64,000 nt of DNA from Branchiostoma floridae (taxonomy: Eukaryota > Chordata > Leptocardii > Amphioxiformes > Branchiostomatidae): the NCBI RefSeq assembly GCF_000003815.2, contig NC_049987.1, positions 10,646,714-10,710,713 on the forward strand, written 5' to 3'. Shown here piece by piece: positions 22,292 through 33,060 of the stretch (position 1 is the first letter of the stretch; the number at the start of each line of letters is the position of its first letter). Both the position numbers and the translations under genes were made by a program. The notes beneath the pieces were generated by a model. It saw nothing but the letters and a program-made list of their open reading frames with translations, did no database searches and had not been told where the DNA came from.

Positions 22292-25200
22292 ATGAGTCGT
22301 TCTTCCAGATTCTTCCACTCCGCCATAGATTTTCTACATGGCCTGCACAACAGGGTTAAGGTAAGCACGAAATGCGAGCTGTACAACCTACAACATAATT
22401 CTATAGTATATAATATAGATACGAGTTGATTACCATTTTATTTCATCTGGCTTCGTACATAAAGAGGCTTTTCATAGGGCGTATTAGTCATTATATCTTA
22501 ATCTCACGGCGACCATATTTTGGTGGGTAATTGGATTAAACTCAGCATGCTTGTGTGTTAAACGTACACTCAAATCCAACATGGCACGACGTTGGATGAA
22601 AAGTCTTTCTGTCAAGACCCGCAACGATTTCTGAAGTGAGAAAAGAAAATTGCTGTCAAACTCATAGCTCTGGCCCTTTCGGAATTTTTTTCGTGTGTTT
22701 TCTTACGTTTTCCAGCTGATGATTTGTAGAAAAGACACGATTGTTTCATTAGATAATAAAGGATTATAAAGGTAGTACTTCTGCTGAATGGAGTAAATGG
22801 CCCAGGACCGCCGGAGATGGAAGCAGCTAGTTCGTGGCCTATGCCCAAGGATGGGCAGTAGGCCCAAACAACTTCTGCTGAATAGTACTTCTTCTTTGCA
22901 CACTCTCTCTTGTACTTTTGCAGCATGTAGTAAAGCCAATCGCAAAGGCCTCCAAGCGCAAACCGAAAGCCGTCCGACGCCTATCCTCCGAGTCTAGAAA
23001 CACGGCAGCGACGGACGTGCCCGAGGAGACCGACAACACCACCCCGATCACGAGGCTGGTGTGTCAGAACTGCGAGGCTGCGAAGATAGCCCAGTCCGTG
23101 GCTTCCGGCAGGAAACTGGACGTCACCTGTAAGACTGCCCTGGGAACGTGCGTCGTCGGCGGGCTAGTCACCCCACCCAAACTGGAACGAGAGCAGTCTA
23201 ATAGAAAGTCAGTGTATACGTATAGCGTACTAGTATATAGGCAGTGCAAGTGGAGTTGATTTCCCTAAAGTTTTTATCTTGCTTCATTAAAGCTATGCAA
23301 TGTTTTCCCATGCAACTGTTTGCTCGAGCACTTATAAATATGACCGGCCATGTCTCGGACCAAAAATACTTTTAGATATCAACTTACTCTAGAACTCTTG
23401 GGGGGAAAGTGGCGTTGGTGTGGCGCAACTGTTAGAGCCCTCGGCTAGAAATCGAAAGGTCCCGAGTTCAATACCCACCATACTATGTTGTGCTCTTGCC
23501 TTGGGAAAGGAACATAACACGGTTTTCCATTAAGGTACGCCCACCGAGCAGCTAATCTGTCTAAATGTAGGCCAAAAAAATCACTTGGTGCGCCAAGAAC
23601 CGTTAGTAGGGAAAAAGGACCACTGATATATCATATTGTTTTATCTGCTTAGGTGGATTCCAAAGGTTACCAAACACAAGAGGAAGATGAAGAAAGAGGT
23701 CGCTGCCAAACCGACGTCACAAGCACCCGACATGACACAAGGAACGGCCGCTGTTGCCATCAATGTCCAGCCCCCCTCTCCCCAGAAGGTGACGTCAGGA
23801 GGAGGAGGAGGTTGTTGTGGAGGAGGTTGTGGTTGTGGCTCGTCCCAGAACACGGCACCTCCGATCTCCATCGCTACACCTACCCGCCGGCCTGACGCCT
23901 CCGCAGCGACTGCACTGGCGACACCAGGCGGCAAGGGGGCGCTGCTGGCCGTAGCCACAAGAACACCTAGGAAACCTACACTGAAAGTTCTGTCTACACC
24001 GAAGAACACTCAGACGGGAAGGCTCGCCACCCCTTCTTTACGGAGACGGAGTGCCACGCCACGTCGGAGTCCAAAGCTTCGACGAGTAGCCCAGGCGGGG
24101 AGAGCGGGACGGACGGCTACCATGGTGGGGTTGGGAAGTCTGATGGGCGCGCGGGCGTTTGCAGGAGGGTCTGTAGCCTTTCTGGGTATCAACCTGTCCA
24201 CCACAGGTACACAAGGCTCTACTGTACAGTCGGCGAACTCTCCCAGACTTCTCATAGTTGCTGACAAGACCGACGGTCCAGGTACGCCTGGAAGATCTCC
24301 ATGGCACACACGTCCAAGGACACCGTACCACGGCCACATCAGAAGTGTTACCAAGGCGCAGCTTCCTTCAACTTTCTCAAGTCCGCATGTAGAGAACCTG
24401 AGTGACCGTACACCCTCGCATCATCAGCTTCTCTCATCCGGTCTCAAAACACCCAAGATGCGATCACCTCTTGCTAAAACTATCAGCCCTATCTCCTTCG
24501 ACTCTACCCACACACCTATCAAGAACACCCGAATGAACGTCTTCGAGGGGCGATTCACTAAGAGCCCGCAGATGTCATACCGCTCCACACCCCTGGGGAC
24601 GAGAAGGAAGCCAGACCCGGTGATGTCTTTGTCGTCCGCGATCAAAGCTGCCGGGATCACCGCCAAGTCAGCAGATGTATCTGATCTTGAGGCAAGTTTA
24701 CATCGTGTATAACCTTCGTAGAAGCGGAGGTCTTCTTATCAGTTTGTTTGTTTGTCCTAGTGTGTGTCCGCATTGTTGCAACTTACCAGTAAGGCAAATA
24801 TGGTGCAAAAAGATACTTGGTGAATTAGGTGTCTGATTTAAGTTGTTATGTAGACAAGGAAGTGATGACTATACTCTCATAAAGTGGCGTTTGTTTCATA
24901 CGCCGTCGTATTGTAGCTAATTTGATTCGATCCTCTGAATTTGTTTTTAACCTTTGGGAGCGGACTAAAGTAGCCTGGAGTCCAGCCTTGTTAGCTTTGC
25001 TCCGCTCCCGAAGGTCGCTACTCTCCTACGCTCAAGCGATTAGCGACCTTCGGGAGCGGAACAAAGCTAACAAGGCTGGACTCCAGGCTATACTTATTAA
25101 GCGAACAACTTTCAGCAAGGTTGCACCCCAGGCTATTAAAATTTGTTTGAGGATCATTGTCTGTCATTTATTGCCCTGGACTTCAAAAGTAAATTTGCTT

Positions 25201-25304
25201 GATCTTTTTTGTAGGACGTCTTTGAGCCACCGATTGACTTGGCGACAATCACTGCAGAAGGCATCAACTACACCAAAGAAGTCATGTTCCGTCAATACGT
25301 GTAG
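22292..25304 (+). CDS. Unrecognised basic S/T-P-rich protein, putative CDK-type substrate
   Basis: Four exons join in frame: 22259-22360 (acceptor at 22258, first in-frame ATG at 22292), 22924-23207, 23653-24691 and 25215-25304, giving about 493 residues. I do not recognise the family. The N-terminus is basic (IAKASKRKPKAVRRLSSES), followed by a two-Cys segment LVCQNCEAAKIAQS. The large exon holds a Gly/Cys run (GGGGGCCGGGCGCG) and more than a dozen S/T-P sites, many with K/R nearby (TPRKP, SPKLRR, TPKMRSPLAK), typical of proline-directed kinase targets. The C-terminus is acidic then conserved-looking (DVFEPPIDLATITAEGIN). The last intron starts GCAAGT, a GC-AG intron. A nuclear cell-cycle role is plausible from composition only. 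The true first exon may lie upstream. Confidence 0.65.
22790..22870 (+). mobile_element. Very short 5'-truncated LINE insertion with 13-bp target duplication
   Basis: About 81 bp encode AQDRRRWKQLVRGLCPRMG followed by a stop, resembling the extreme C-terminus of LINE reverse transcriptase ORFs. The insert is flanked by ACTTCTGCTGAAT at 22777-22789 and again at 22871-22883. Short length, 3' position and duplication fit extreme 5' truncation during target-primed reverse transcription. Confidence 0.75.
23405..23545 (+). repeat. tRNA-derived SINE in intron
   Basis: The segment contains an A-box-like TGGCGCAACTGTTAGAG, a B-box-like GGTCCCGAGTTCAATACCC and then CTTGCCTTGGGAAAGG, the usual order in tRNA-head SINEs. 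A more decayed relative with AGGTTCTGAGTTCAATGC lies near 26100-26170, and another with AATGGTTCAACTCC near 59365-59450. Confidence 0.65.
24971..25090. mobile_element. TAGCCTGG-terminus hairpin MITE in the last intron
   Basis: A near-perfect palindrome of about 50 bp per arm begins TAGCCTGGAGTCCAGCCTTG and ends with its complement CAAGGCTGGACTCCAGGCTA. The loop is about 20 bp. It lies between the GC donor and the final acceptor of the S/T-P-rich gene. It shares termini with 31832-31948 and 61028-61194. Confidence 0.88.
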
Positions 25305-27126
25305 TTAACTTTGTAAATTCTTTTAAGACAGTACGATGATTTAGACTTTGAGTAATACCTTAAGCTATGGTATTTGAATAGTCATACATAGGTACAGATT
25401 ATACTGCATATTGAGACGTAATATTGAGACCAAAGTAACAGTAGTTAATGACGACATAGACAGAGTGCCTTTTAATTGCTGTCAGTGAAGCAATAAGATA
25501 TGCAAATAAAGCTTATTTGTAAGTTCTTACCACGACAAGTTTTTATTCAAATGCTAAATATGTTAGCTACATTAGTGTGCTTATAGGTGGTTTTTATTCA
25601 TCTGCTTTTATCAATCATTTTATCTTCTGAATAAATGTTGTTTCTATACAGCACAATATCTTCACCTTTCTTTCATTAATAAGTTATGCAGTATATAAGT
25701 GGTCCCCTGGTGTAAGTGCATAAGTGGTTTGTGGTGTTAAAGCTTAGGGAAAAAATTGTGTTTCCCCTTTCAGTCCTCAAAAAAGAGTCAGAGGTAGGGA
25801 TTACCCAATTTTTTCTTAAAATTGCTTTTCACCAAAAATTTAGTTGTACAATACAGATCAACAAAGTAAAACTGAAATGGATACCGAAATGCATGAGGAC
25901 ACTTATATTTTTAATGTCAAACTTCAATTTTTTGCATAATGGTAACAAATCTGTGGTTACGTCTTTCATTAGATAGATGTCAGTTTTTTTACATGAATAG
26001 GAAGCAGGCTGAATAAATCCAAACTGGAAACTATGTCCACCCCCCCACAGATGTCTAGGGTAGGTTGGGAAACAGGAAACACGTTTTTTTCTTAGGCCTA
26101 AGGCAGTCCTGCATAGGTTGTGTTCTTGACTTAGAATCTAAAGGTTCTGAGTTCAATGCTGTGCCCTTACAACAGACACGTGACACCATATCTACTTAAC
26201 TCGAGTCAGGTAAATCAAGCATTGGTTTTTACACTTAATGCCCAGCGCAAAATGTTGGAGACCAAAGGTGATCTAGCATTTCAAAGAACCAAGTACACTT
26301 ATCGAAACGAGTAGCGGTCAACCTGAGGGTGAATGGATCAAATCTTGCAGTCGAGTCTATGGCAGCTTGTGATAATCAAGGAGGTTGAAAAGTTATATTC
26401 TAACCTCCATGTGATTACTGTACAAAACTGGAGTGTAAAATCTAAAGGTGGTTTACCACTTATGTGCAACAAACCTCTCCTTGGAGAATAGCCTTTGTGT
26501 GATAGGAAGAGATCATTCACAATGGGTATTTATAGATCACATTTGACAAAATTGCAACAATCTTGTTTCAACAATTTCATTCTATGTTTCACATTGCCAT
26601 TGGCACATACACAAGTCTGATGCAGTCATGAATGATGTAGGAAATATAGGAATGTGTACAGAAAAAAAAAACAGAATAATACTTAATAGTGTAGACAATG
26701 CCCAAAAGCGGATACTGAAGCATCTGGCTTTGATTTTGGAAATGGGTGCAACAACACATCATCCATTTGCCACATTACTGTGTCAAACAGTATATTTTTT
26801 GCACAGTACTGTATGTACATACAAGTCTACAAAGTTACCATAATATTCAAACCTTGCATTGTCTTTCTTGATGTCACTAAGCACTGCATGTCACAGTCAC
26901 ATTTCCAAACCAGCATCTGGCCGAGAGGGCAGTTAGAAGAAAATAAAAAAAGTATGATATAGAAGACGAGACAAAACAACATAACCATTAAAAAGAAGGA
27001 CAGTCATGAGCAATTTTTGTGTACATTTTTTTCACAAATAGCTTGACCAAGAAATGTGACCATCACATAATCCTTAAGTTTTGGCACACACAGACATAGA
27101 TAACATGATCCTAGGAGAAGGCGTCA
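25305..27126. other. Intergenic region between the S/T-P-rich gene and LSM10
   Basis: An AATAAA at 25505-25510 is the likely poly(A) signal of the S/T-P-rich gene. A decayed SINE lies at about 26090-26180. I see no coding exon elsewhere. The LSM10 3' UTR should occupy the right part of this interval on the minus strand. Confidence 0.5.
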
Positions 27127-28500
27127 TCACGTCTTCTTGGACTTTGCTTCCCTCTTTCTCCTCCTCTCCTCCCTGAGTGCCATCATCTTCTTTCTCTCCT
27201 GACTGTGTTGGGTCCGGCGGCGCTCGATGGAGCCCAGCTGGTACTCTATAGCTTCCATCATGTTTACTGCATCAGGGATCTGCACAAACCTGGGGGGAAA
27301 TCATTCATAATCATACAGAGGCTCAAGATTTAAGTATGAATGTACAAGGTCAAAGATGAACGCCCATGGGACATAAACAAATCTGAACCAGGGCTATTTA
27401 CAATGTTTTTGTTTTTTTTCCGTCCCACTAAATGTTTGATTTGCATTTTCAAATCTGTCATTTTAAGCGTATGAAAGAATGTTTTCATCTGTTTCATGTT
27501 AGGCTGAATATGGGAATTTTTTTCCCGTCACCACAGGTTAATTTCTGTCTTGGGACGGGTCCTGGATACAGCATAATCTGAACATTGCAATCTAACCGGC
27601 ACAGACATAAGCATTGTCACATGTAATAACTAGTGCTCAACAGTAACTTAACNNNNNNNNNNNNNNNNNNNNNNNNNNNNNNNNNNNNNNNNNNNNNNNN
27701 NNNNNNNNNNNNNNNNNNNNNNNNNNNNNNNNNNNNNNNNNNNNNNNNNNNNAAACATACATTACTTTGATGTCATTTTTCGCATGATGAGAGCCATTTA
27801 GATTTTATTAGAACTTGGCTTAATTCATTATTTGTAATCATGACAAGTTGTATTTCATGTTGCTGTCTAGATCACTTACCTTATGTTCCTTCCCTGCACA
27901 TAAAAGTCATCAAACTGCATTGTTTTCCCCCTGGAAAGCAGAACACAGAATGTGAAACAAAAGCCTACAGGTGCACAAAAGATAATGAAATTTTGAAAAC
28001 AAATGCCATCATACCAATTCTATACATGTAGGTGCTACCAGAATTCAAGTGTATAAGAATAACATTCTTCACTGTTTGAATTCGCCTAGCAATGATGATG
28101 AAGACATATACAAACTAGAATATCGACATTATGATAACGTGCTTTAGTTTAACGTTACCGTTCAATATTCTCAACAAATTGGATTGATAGTGATGATACT
28201 AAGTGCCAACGCCCCCCTCCCCACGTCAACAAACGTTGGGCCATTCAAATAAAATACGAAACACTTACCTCCCACCCTGTAAAATATACCTTAAGTAAGA
28301 ATACAACACCATTTATCCCACCTGTGGTCCGTGTAGGTACAGTATTTCATGGTGGTGTTCATAAAGGCATCCACGTTCACGATCAGCCCGAACACGGAAG
28401 CTTCGTCTCGCAGTTCCACCGTGGTCTCGTGGCCTTGTATCGCCTGGAGCAGGCACACCAGCGTGTTCTGACTGATGGCACGTTCTCGTAACGACGCCAT
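27127..28500 (-). CDS. LSM10: U7 snRNP-specific Sm-like protein LSm10
   Basis: LSm10 replaces SmD1 in the U7 snRNP Sm ring, which directs 3' cleavage of replication-dependent histone pre-mRNAs. Three exons (28500-28322, 27930-27880, 27289-27127) join in frame to about 130 residues, close to human LSM10 at 123. The Sm1 motif lies in VELRDEASVFGLIVNVDAFMN (human has [20 protein letters not shown]) and Sm2 is FYVQGRNIRFVQIP (human LFVTGRNVRYVHIP). The C-terminal tail is strongly basic (RREERRRKREAKSKKT type), longer and more charged than in human. The 27,653-27,752 N gap falls inside intron 2 and does not break the coding sequence. Confidence 0.95.
27653..27752. other. Assembly gap of 100 N in LSM10 intron 2
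   Basis: There are exactly 100 N, so this is probably a nominal-size gap rather than a measured one. Confidence 0.95.
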
Positions 28501-28604
28501 GGATATCTCCGTCAAACTTAGTGTTAATGGTATCGAGTTGAGTGGCTGGAATAGTTTATGGAATGAGATAATATCGAGAAACGTCGCGAAAAACTTTCAA
28601 AAGT

Positions 28605-28632
28605 CCGCCATTTTGCACGGGTGCATTGTGGG
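28605..28632 (+). promoter_or_regulatory. YY1-type and ZNF143-like motifs upstream of LSM10
   Basis: CCGCCATTTTG at 28605-28615 is a YY1 match. TGCATTGTGGG at 28622-28632 resembles the ZNF143 core (CCCACAATGCA on the minus strand). They lie 105-130 bases upstream of the LSM10 ATG. The same two motif classes occur in the CSTF2/SNAPC2 promoter region. Confidence 0.5.
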
Positions 28633-29433
28633 TTCGATTGTTCCATTTCTTTTTAAGGGGTGGCTCTCGATCACAAATTTCCAGCGGCGATCAATATGTG
28701 TAATAATACATCTGGTGTATTAATTCCATTCAGTAGCTACCAATTTTTAAAAATTCTGAGGCTGATTTGCGTGCTTGAGGCATAGAGAATTACTCGACTC
28801 TGATAGACCACAGGTAGTAAATTTAATGGCTGACATCCGCTGTTTATCTCTTTCCAAATGTTGTGGAATGATGGTCATTACCAGCATATTCCTCCGTTGC
28901 CTTTCAGGCCACGTTCACGTTGATTTGATTGTATGGATGACATCCCATGGTAACCCCAAAACTGATGCGAGCGAGCAAATAAAAAAAAGTTGAGCCAAAA
29001 GAAGTTTCTTTCATTATGAAATCTAAAACAGACGTTAAACCGGATAGTGAGTGAGTGCGAAGTGTTGGAAGGTTGGATAAATGACTACATACAGGGTACT
29101 AGTATTTGATATTTAACAATAGATTCTTTCCTTCTTTTTTTTTTAAAACTTTGGAATTGAGGCTGATATTAGTACATGTATATGTTTTCCGATATGCATA
29201 TTTTCATCCACAACATATATTTGCTCCTTTTGCTGCTGCTCTGTATGATTTGCATGCATGGTTGAAAACTTTTTCTTTTTCTTTTGGAAACGACCGAAAA
29301 TTGATACGCGCGTGGATGTCATCTTGAATACGGAAATATGTATCAAATATCAGGAAGCAATACGTACACTGGAGGCCAGAGAACAGTGTTCAGCGGCTTC
29401 AGGTTTTGGGGCCCCTAGCAATATCTAATTATC

Positions 29434-29740
29434 TTTCTTTTGAGTCCTGTTGTACAAATAGCAGGATATAATTTTGCCTTAAGGAGGTAAAAACGAGAGA
29501 TGTGATGTTTTCCACACTCTCGATGATAAGCGGCAACATTGGTGTATTTCATTTCTGTCGCATGGCTTCTTTGAAACTAGCCTTTGTAATTCGATCCTAC
29601 AAGGATATCACCAACACCTGTTGATGAAAGCTCCTCGATCCTATAGACATCATCTTTTTATGAGGGAATTGGCTTGGAGAAAGAGGATGCATGCAGGAAA
29701 TGGATTATTTTCTTACCTAGCTCCCGGGGACTAATAAAAA
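29434..29740. repeat. Dispersed repeat, copy 1 of 3
   Basis: The blocks TTGAGTCCTGTTGTACAAAT, TTTTGCCTTAAGGAGGT, CTCGATGATAAGCGGCAACA and TGTATTTCATTT recur in order at 31480-31745 and 31770-32160. The TTACCTAGCTCC part reappears near 33722. This is the most divergent copy. Confidence 0.75.
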
Positions 29741-31479
29741 TAGACAGATAACGCACCAGAGTAGATAGCCGGCCAAACAACAACGGCAACTCATTTTTAA
29801 CTACTCTGGTTTGTGTGTCCATTTTATCAAATTCTAATGTCTTCTAGCGACATATGGTGCATGATAGAGACTGGAATTTGGAACATAAATTACATTTTTT
29901 TTGTAGTTTGGCCGTATGCCGACCATTATTTACAAATCCCGGTCCGGTAGCCGGATCGGACCTGATAGTCGAGCGCTCCCTAGAACACTTCAGCCTCCAC
30001 CAAGCCTTTCTATGGGGCTGCGGGGATAGTAGAATTTGGCCAAAATAAAGTCGGGAAATTTGGCAGGGGGAGTCATTAGATTCATATTTCCCCATCGGAG
30101 ACCAACTCCTCTGGTAGCAAAACTCCCCTGGCAAATTATCCTCCCTATAATAGCCAGTGTAGACAGTCTGGTACAGACAGAGACTACGCAGCTCGCACGA
30201 AGGATGCGGGAAAAGTCAGCCTTGCCGGAAGTGACATGGCCTCAAAAAAGTAGGGGGGGGGGGGTGGTAGTAGCTACTTAACGCTCTCGAAATCGATTCT
30301 AAGACAATTACCACTAGAAAGTAAAGTATGAGATTGGCGCTTTCTTTCGCAATATATTTCCTGTTAGTTTTAATCTGCGTCATGTAGGTAAGACCGGGCG
30401 TAAAATGCTAGGGTTTAGACGTAAATATTTTCTCAACTATCACTGTAAGGAACACGTTGGTGCTAAAGAAGAGAAATCATTATCGCTACCAGGTTAAATA
30501 CGCTGCTATTAAGCTAATAAAGGACAATATAAAGCTATGCAGGGTTATAACTTATATTAATTTAGTTTGTCAGTGGAGTTTGCAACTACAGGTTTCATTT
30601 GCCTGCATGTCAACCTAACACGGCCAATATTCACCGGTATTTTCCCAAAGAAAACGCCTGGTTGGGGGTAAAAAAAACTAATTAATATTCGTCCTATTAT
30701 GTATTTTAGATCGGGATGACGTATTCTGATGCAACCCCTGATGTGTGAAAGACAGAATGAGGCCGCATCCTGGTGTTTGACCTTTGAAAGTTTGCTTCAG
30801 GAACACACGCTCCTGTATGTCTACAGATAGTATTTATTTGGACTCCAAAATACCTTATACCGGTAATTTCATATCGAGTGTGGACGGGGATGCATTACAT
30901 GGTACTGATGTTCCAAACTATAAAGACAGTAATATCCACTTTTCTTGTGGATTCTGGAAATTAGAGATTTCTATACCTCTGTTTGAATACGGCCACAGGA
31001 GGAAAGGGTTGTAAGAGAGTAGTGATAAAACCCCGCCCACGTATGCTAAACTAGGAGACGATAGAAAGACTTTCCATATTCAAACTCTTCGGCGTGATTG
31101 CCAGTGATGACCGTAGCATATCGTGGGAAGATGGGGGTATCAACGCTCCTAGCTAGAGTGGACTCACTTAAAAAAGCCACATGCTGTGACATGGACATGA
31201 TTACATCTCGTGCGCAGGACGTTACAAAATGAAAATCAATTTATTCAGGTCTGTCGAGGTACAACGTTGAGCAGAAAGATCGTTATCAACGGAGGTACAT
31301 GTAAAACAAACATGTACCTACACTACAGATTGCGGGTCTGTTTCCAACACACATAGTAACAAGAGTATTTCAATGTGTTAAACAAATTACCCATTGCCTG
31401 GAAGACTTTAGTAAAGCAATTTACTGAAGGAAAACAATTCATGGCTAGGTTTGATCTTTCTTCTTATCTTTCCTTGTAG

Positions 31480-32170
31480 AACTCTTGAGTCCAGGACACC
31501 TGTTGTACAAAGAACAGGATATACTTTTGCCTTCCGGAGGTAGAAAAGAGAGGTGTCATGAATCAGACACTCGATGATAAGCGGGAACATTGATGTATTT
31601 CATTTTTGCGTGGCTTCTTAGATCTCAGCCTTGGCTTTATAATGCAGTCTATTGTGTCTTTATGTTGCGGACTGTCTCTTAACCCTTGTGGTGCTGGCTA
31701 CATTTTGGGACCTTAAGCTTTGTAATGATGAATAACTTTATAGGGTTTTTGGAAGGAAAGTAACAAAAAACTCTTGAGTCTTGTTGTACAAAGAACAGGA
31801 TATACTTTTGCCTTCCGGAGGTAGAAAAGAGTAGCCTGAGTATCATCCTCCGTAGTGACTGCTGGCTCACTACTTTTGCTTGCTATCTGTGGTTAGCAAG
31901 CGAAAGTAGCGAGCCAGCGGTCACTACGGAGGATGGTACTCAGGCTTAGAAAAGAGAGGTGTCATGATTTCAGACACGCCATGATAAGCAGCAACATTGA
32001 TGTATTTTATTTTTGCGTGGCTTTTTAGATTTCAGCCTTGGCTTTGTAATGGAGCTTATTGTGTAGACTGTCTCTTAACCCTTGTGGTGCTGGCTACATT
32101 TGGGACCTTAAGCTTTTGTAGGATGAATAACTTTATAGGGTTTTTGGAAAGGAAGTCACAAAAAAGTAGC
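31480..32170. repeat. Tandem pair of the dispersed repeat, copies 2 and 3
   Basis: Copy 2 (about 31480-31760) and copy 3 (about 31770-32165) are over 90 percent alike by eye, sharing CAAAGAACAGGATATACTTT, CCGGAGGTAGAAAAGAG, TCTCTTAACCCTTGTGGTGC and ACTTTATAGGGTTTTTGGAA. Copy 3 is interrupted by the 117-bp hairpin MITE at 31832 and abutted by the TTAA element at 32175. Confidence 0.85.
31832..31948. mobile_element. Hairpin MITE with 8-bp target duplication and visible empty site
   Basis: The inverted termini TAGCCTGAGTAYCATCCTCC and GGAGGATGGTACTCAGGCTTA enclose paired arms with a short loop near 31887-31900. GAAAAGAG flanks both sides (31824-31831 and 31949-31956). The sister copy of the host repeat reads GTAGAAAAGAGAGGTGTCAT at the same place with only one GAAAAGAG, confirming the insertion. 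An 8-bp duplication fits hAT-type mobilisation. Confidence 0.92.
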
Positions 32171-32242
32171 ATAGTTAAAGGGGCATTCCACTCCAGAAGG
32201 GGGTGGTGTTTTCCCAATAGATAATGTGTCAGTGAATACATA

Positions 32243-32342
32243 NNNNNNNNNNNNNNNNNNNNNNNNNNNNNNNNNNNNNNNNNNNNNNNNNNNNNNNNNN
32301 NNNNNNNNNNNNNNNNNNNNNNNNNNNNNNNNNNNNNNNNNN
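32243..32342. other. Assembly gap of 100 N
   Basis: There are exactly 100 N inside the TTAA element, so the element length is unknown. Confidence 0.95.
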
Positions 32343-32564
32343 ATCGCTAAGCACACCGAGAAGGCAAATTGCAAATAAGATAGCAAAGAGCACATAAGAA
32401 AATGAGATTTCTTAGCGATCCTGAATTAGTTTTGTACCCTTACCTAAAAGTTATGCATTGTATTTAGCCATAGGATTAATTCGATTAGAGGGTACTTGGG
32501 GAGTTAAGTAGAAGACTGAATGCTTTTGAGGCACGTGGAGCAACTGGGTACTTTATTATATTGC

Positions 32565-33060
32565 TTAGGGCTGTCCGTCGTTGCCGACGATGACGTCACG
32601 TTCGGTTGGCCGCATGTGTTCTTTGGTGGCTGGTAAGTCCGATTCTGGATTTGCACGTCCTACCGCATTCATCGCATTTGTGGTTGCTGGATGTGGATGT
32701 GTTGCTAGTTGGCAGGTGCCGGCGTCGTCTTCTTTCTTCGTACTGCTGATTGAAGCTGGCGGTGAATCTTGCAACTCCCGCAGCACACTCCTGTCTCCAT
32801 CTGTTTCTGTCAGCAGCAGAGGCCTCGAGACCCTGCGGGGGTATGCTACACTTCTTGAGGTTTGCTTTCAGGTTGTCCTTGAAGCGTTTATGCTGTCCCC
32901 TACTGTTCGTTTACCCTTGGTGAGTTCCCCGTACAGCATGTGTCTAGGTAGGCGGTTGCCAGGCATGCGTATGACATGGCCGGCCCACCTGAGTTGCCTC
33001 TGGAGGAGCAGTGTTTCCAGTGGTTCGATGTCAGCCCTGCGACGAATCTCGGCATGTGGG
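32565..33060 (-). pseudogene. Decayed LINE reverse-transcriptase C-terminus
   Basis: Reading minus-strand frames gives RWAGHVIRMPGNRLPRHMLY, GELTKG, FKDNLKANLK and ADRNRWRQ in the expected order, the common tail of many invertebrate LINE ORF2 proteins. Frames change between blocks, so the copy is dead. The final part (TNAMNAVGRANPESDLPATK) also resembles the usual tail with its zinc-finger-like end decayed. Confidence 0.7.
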
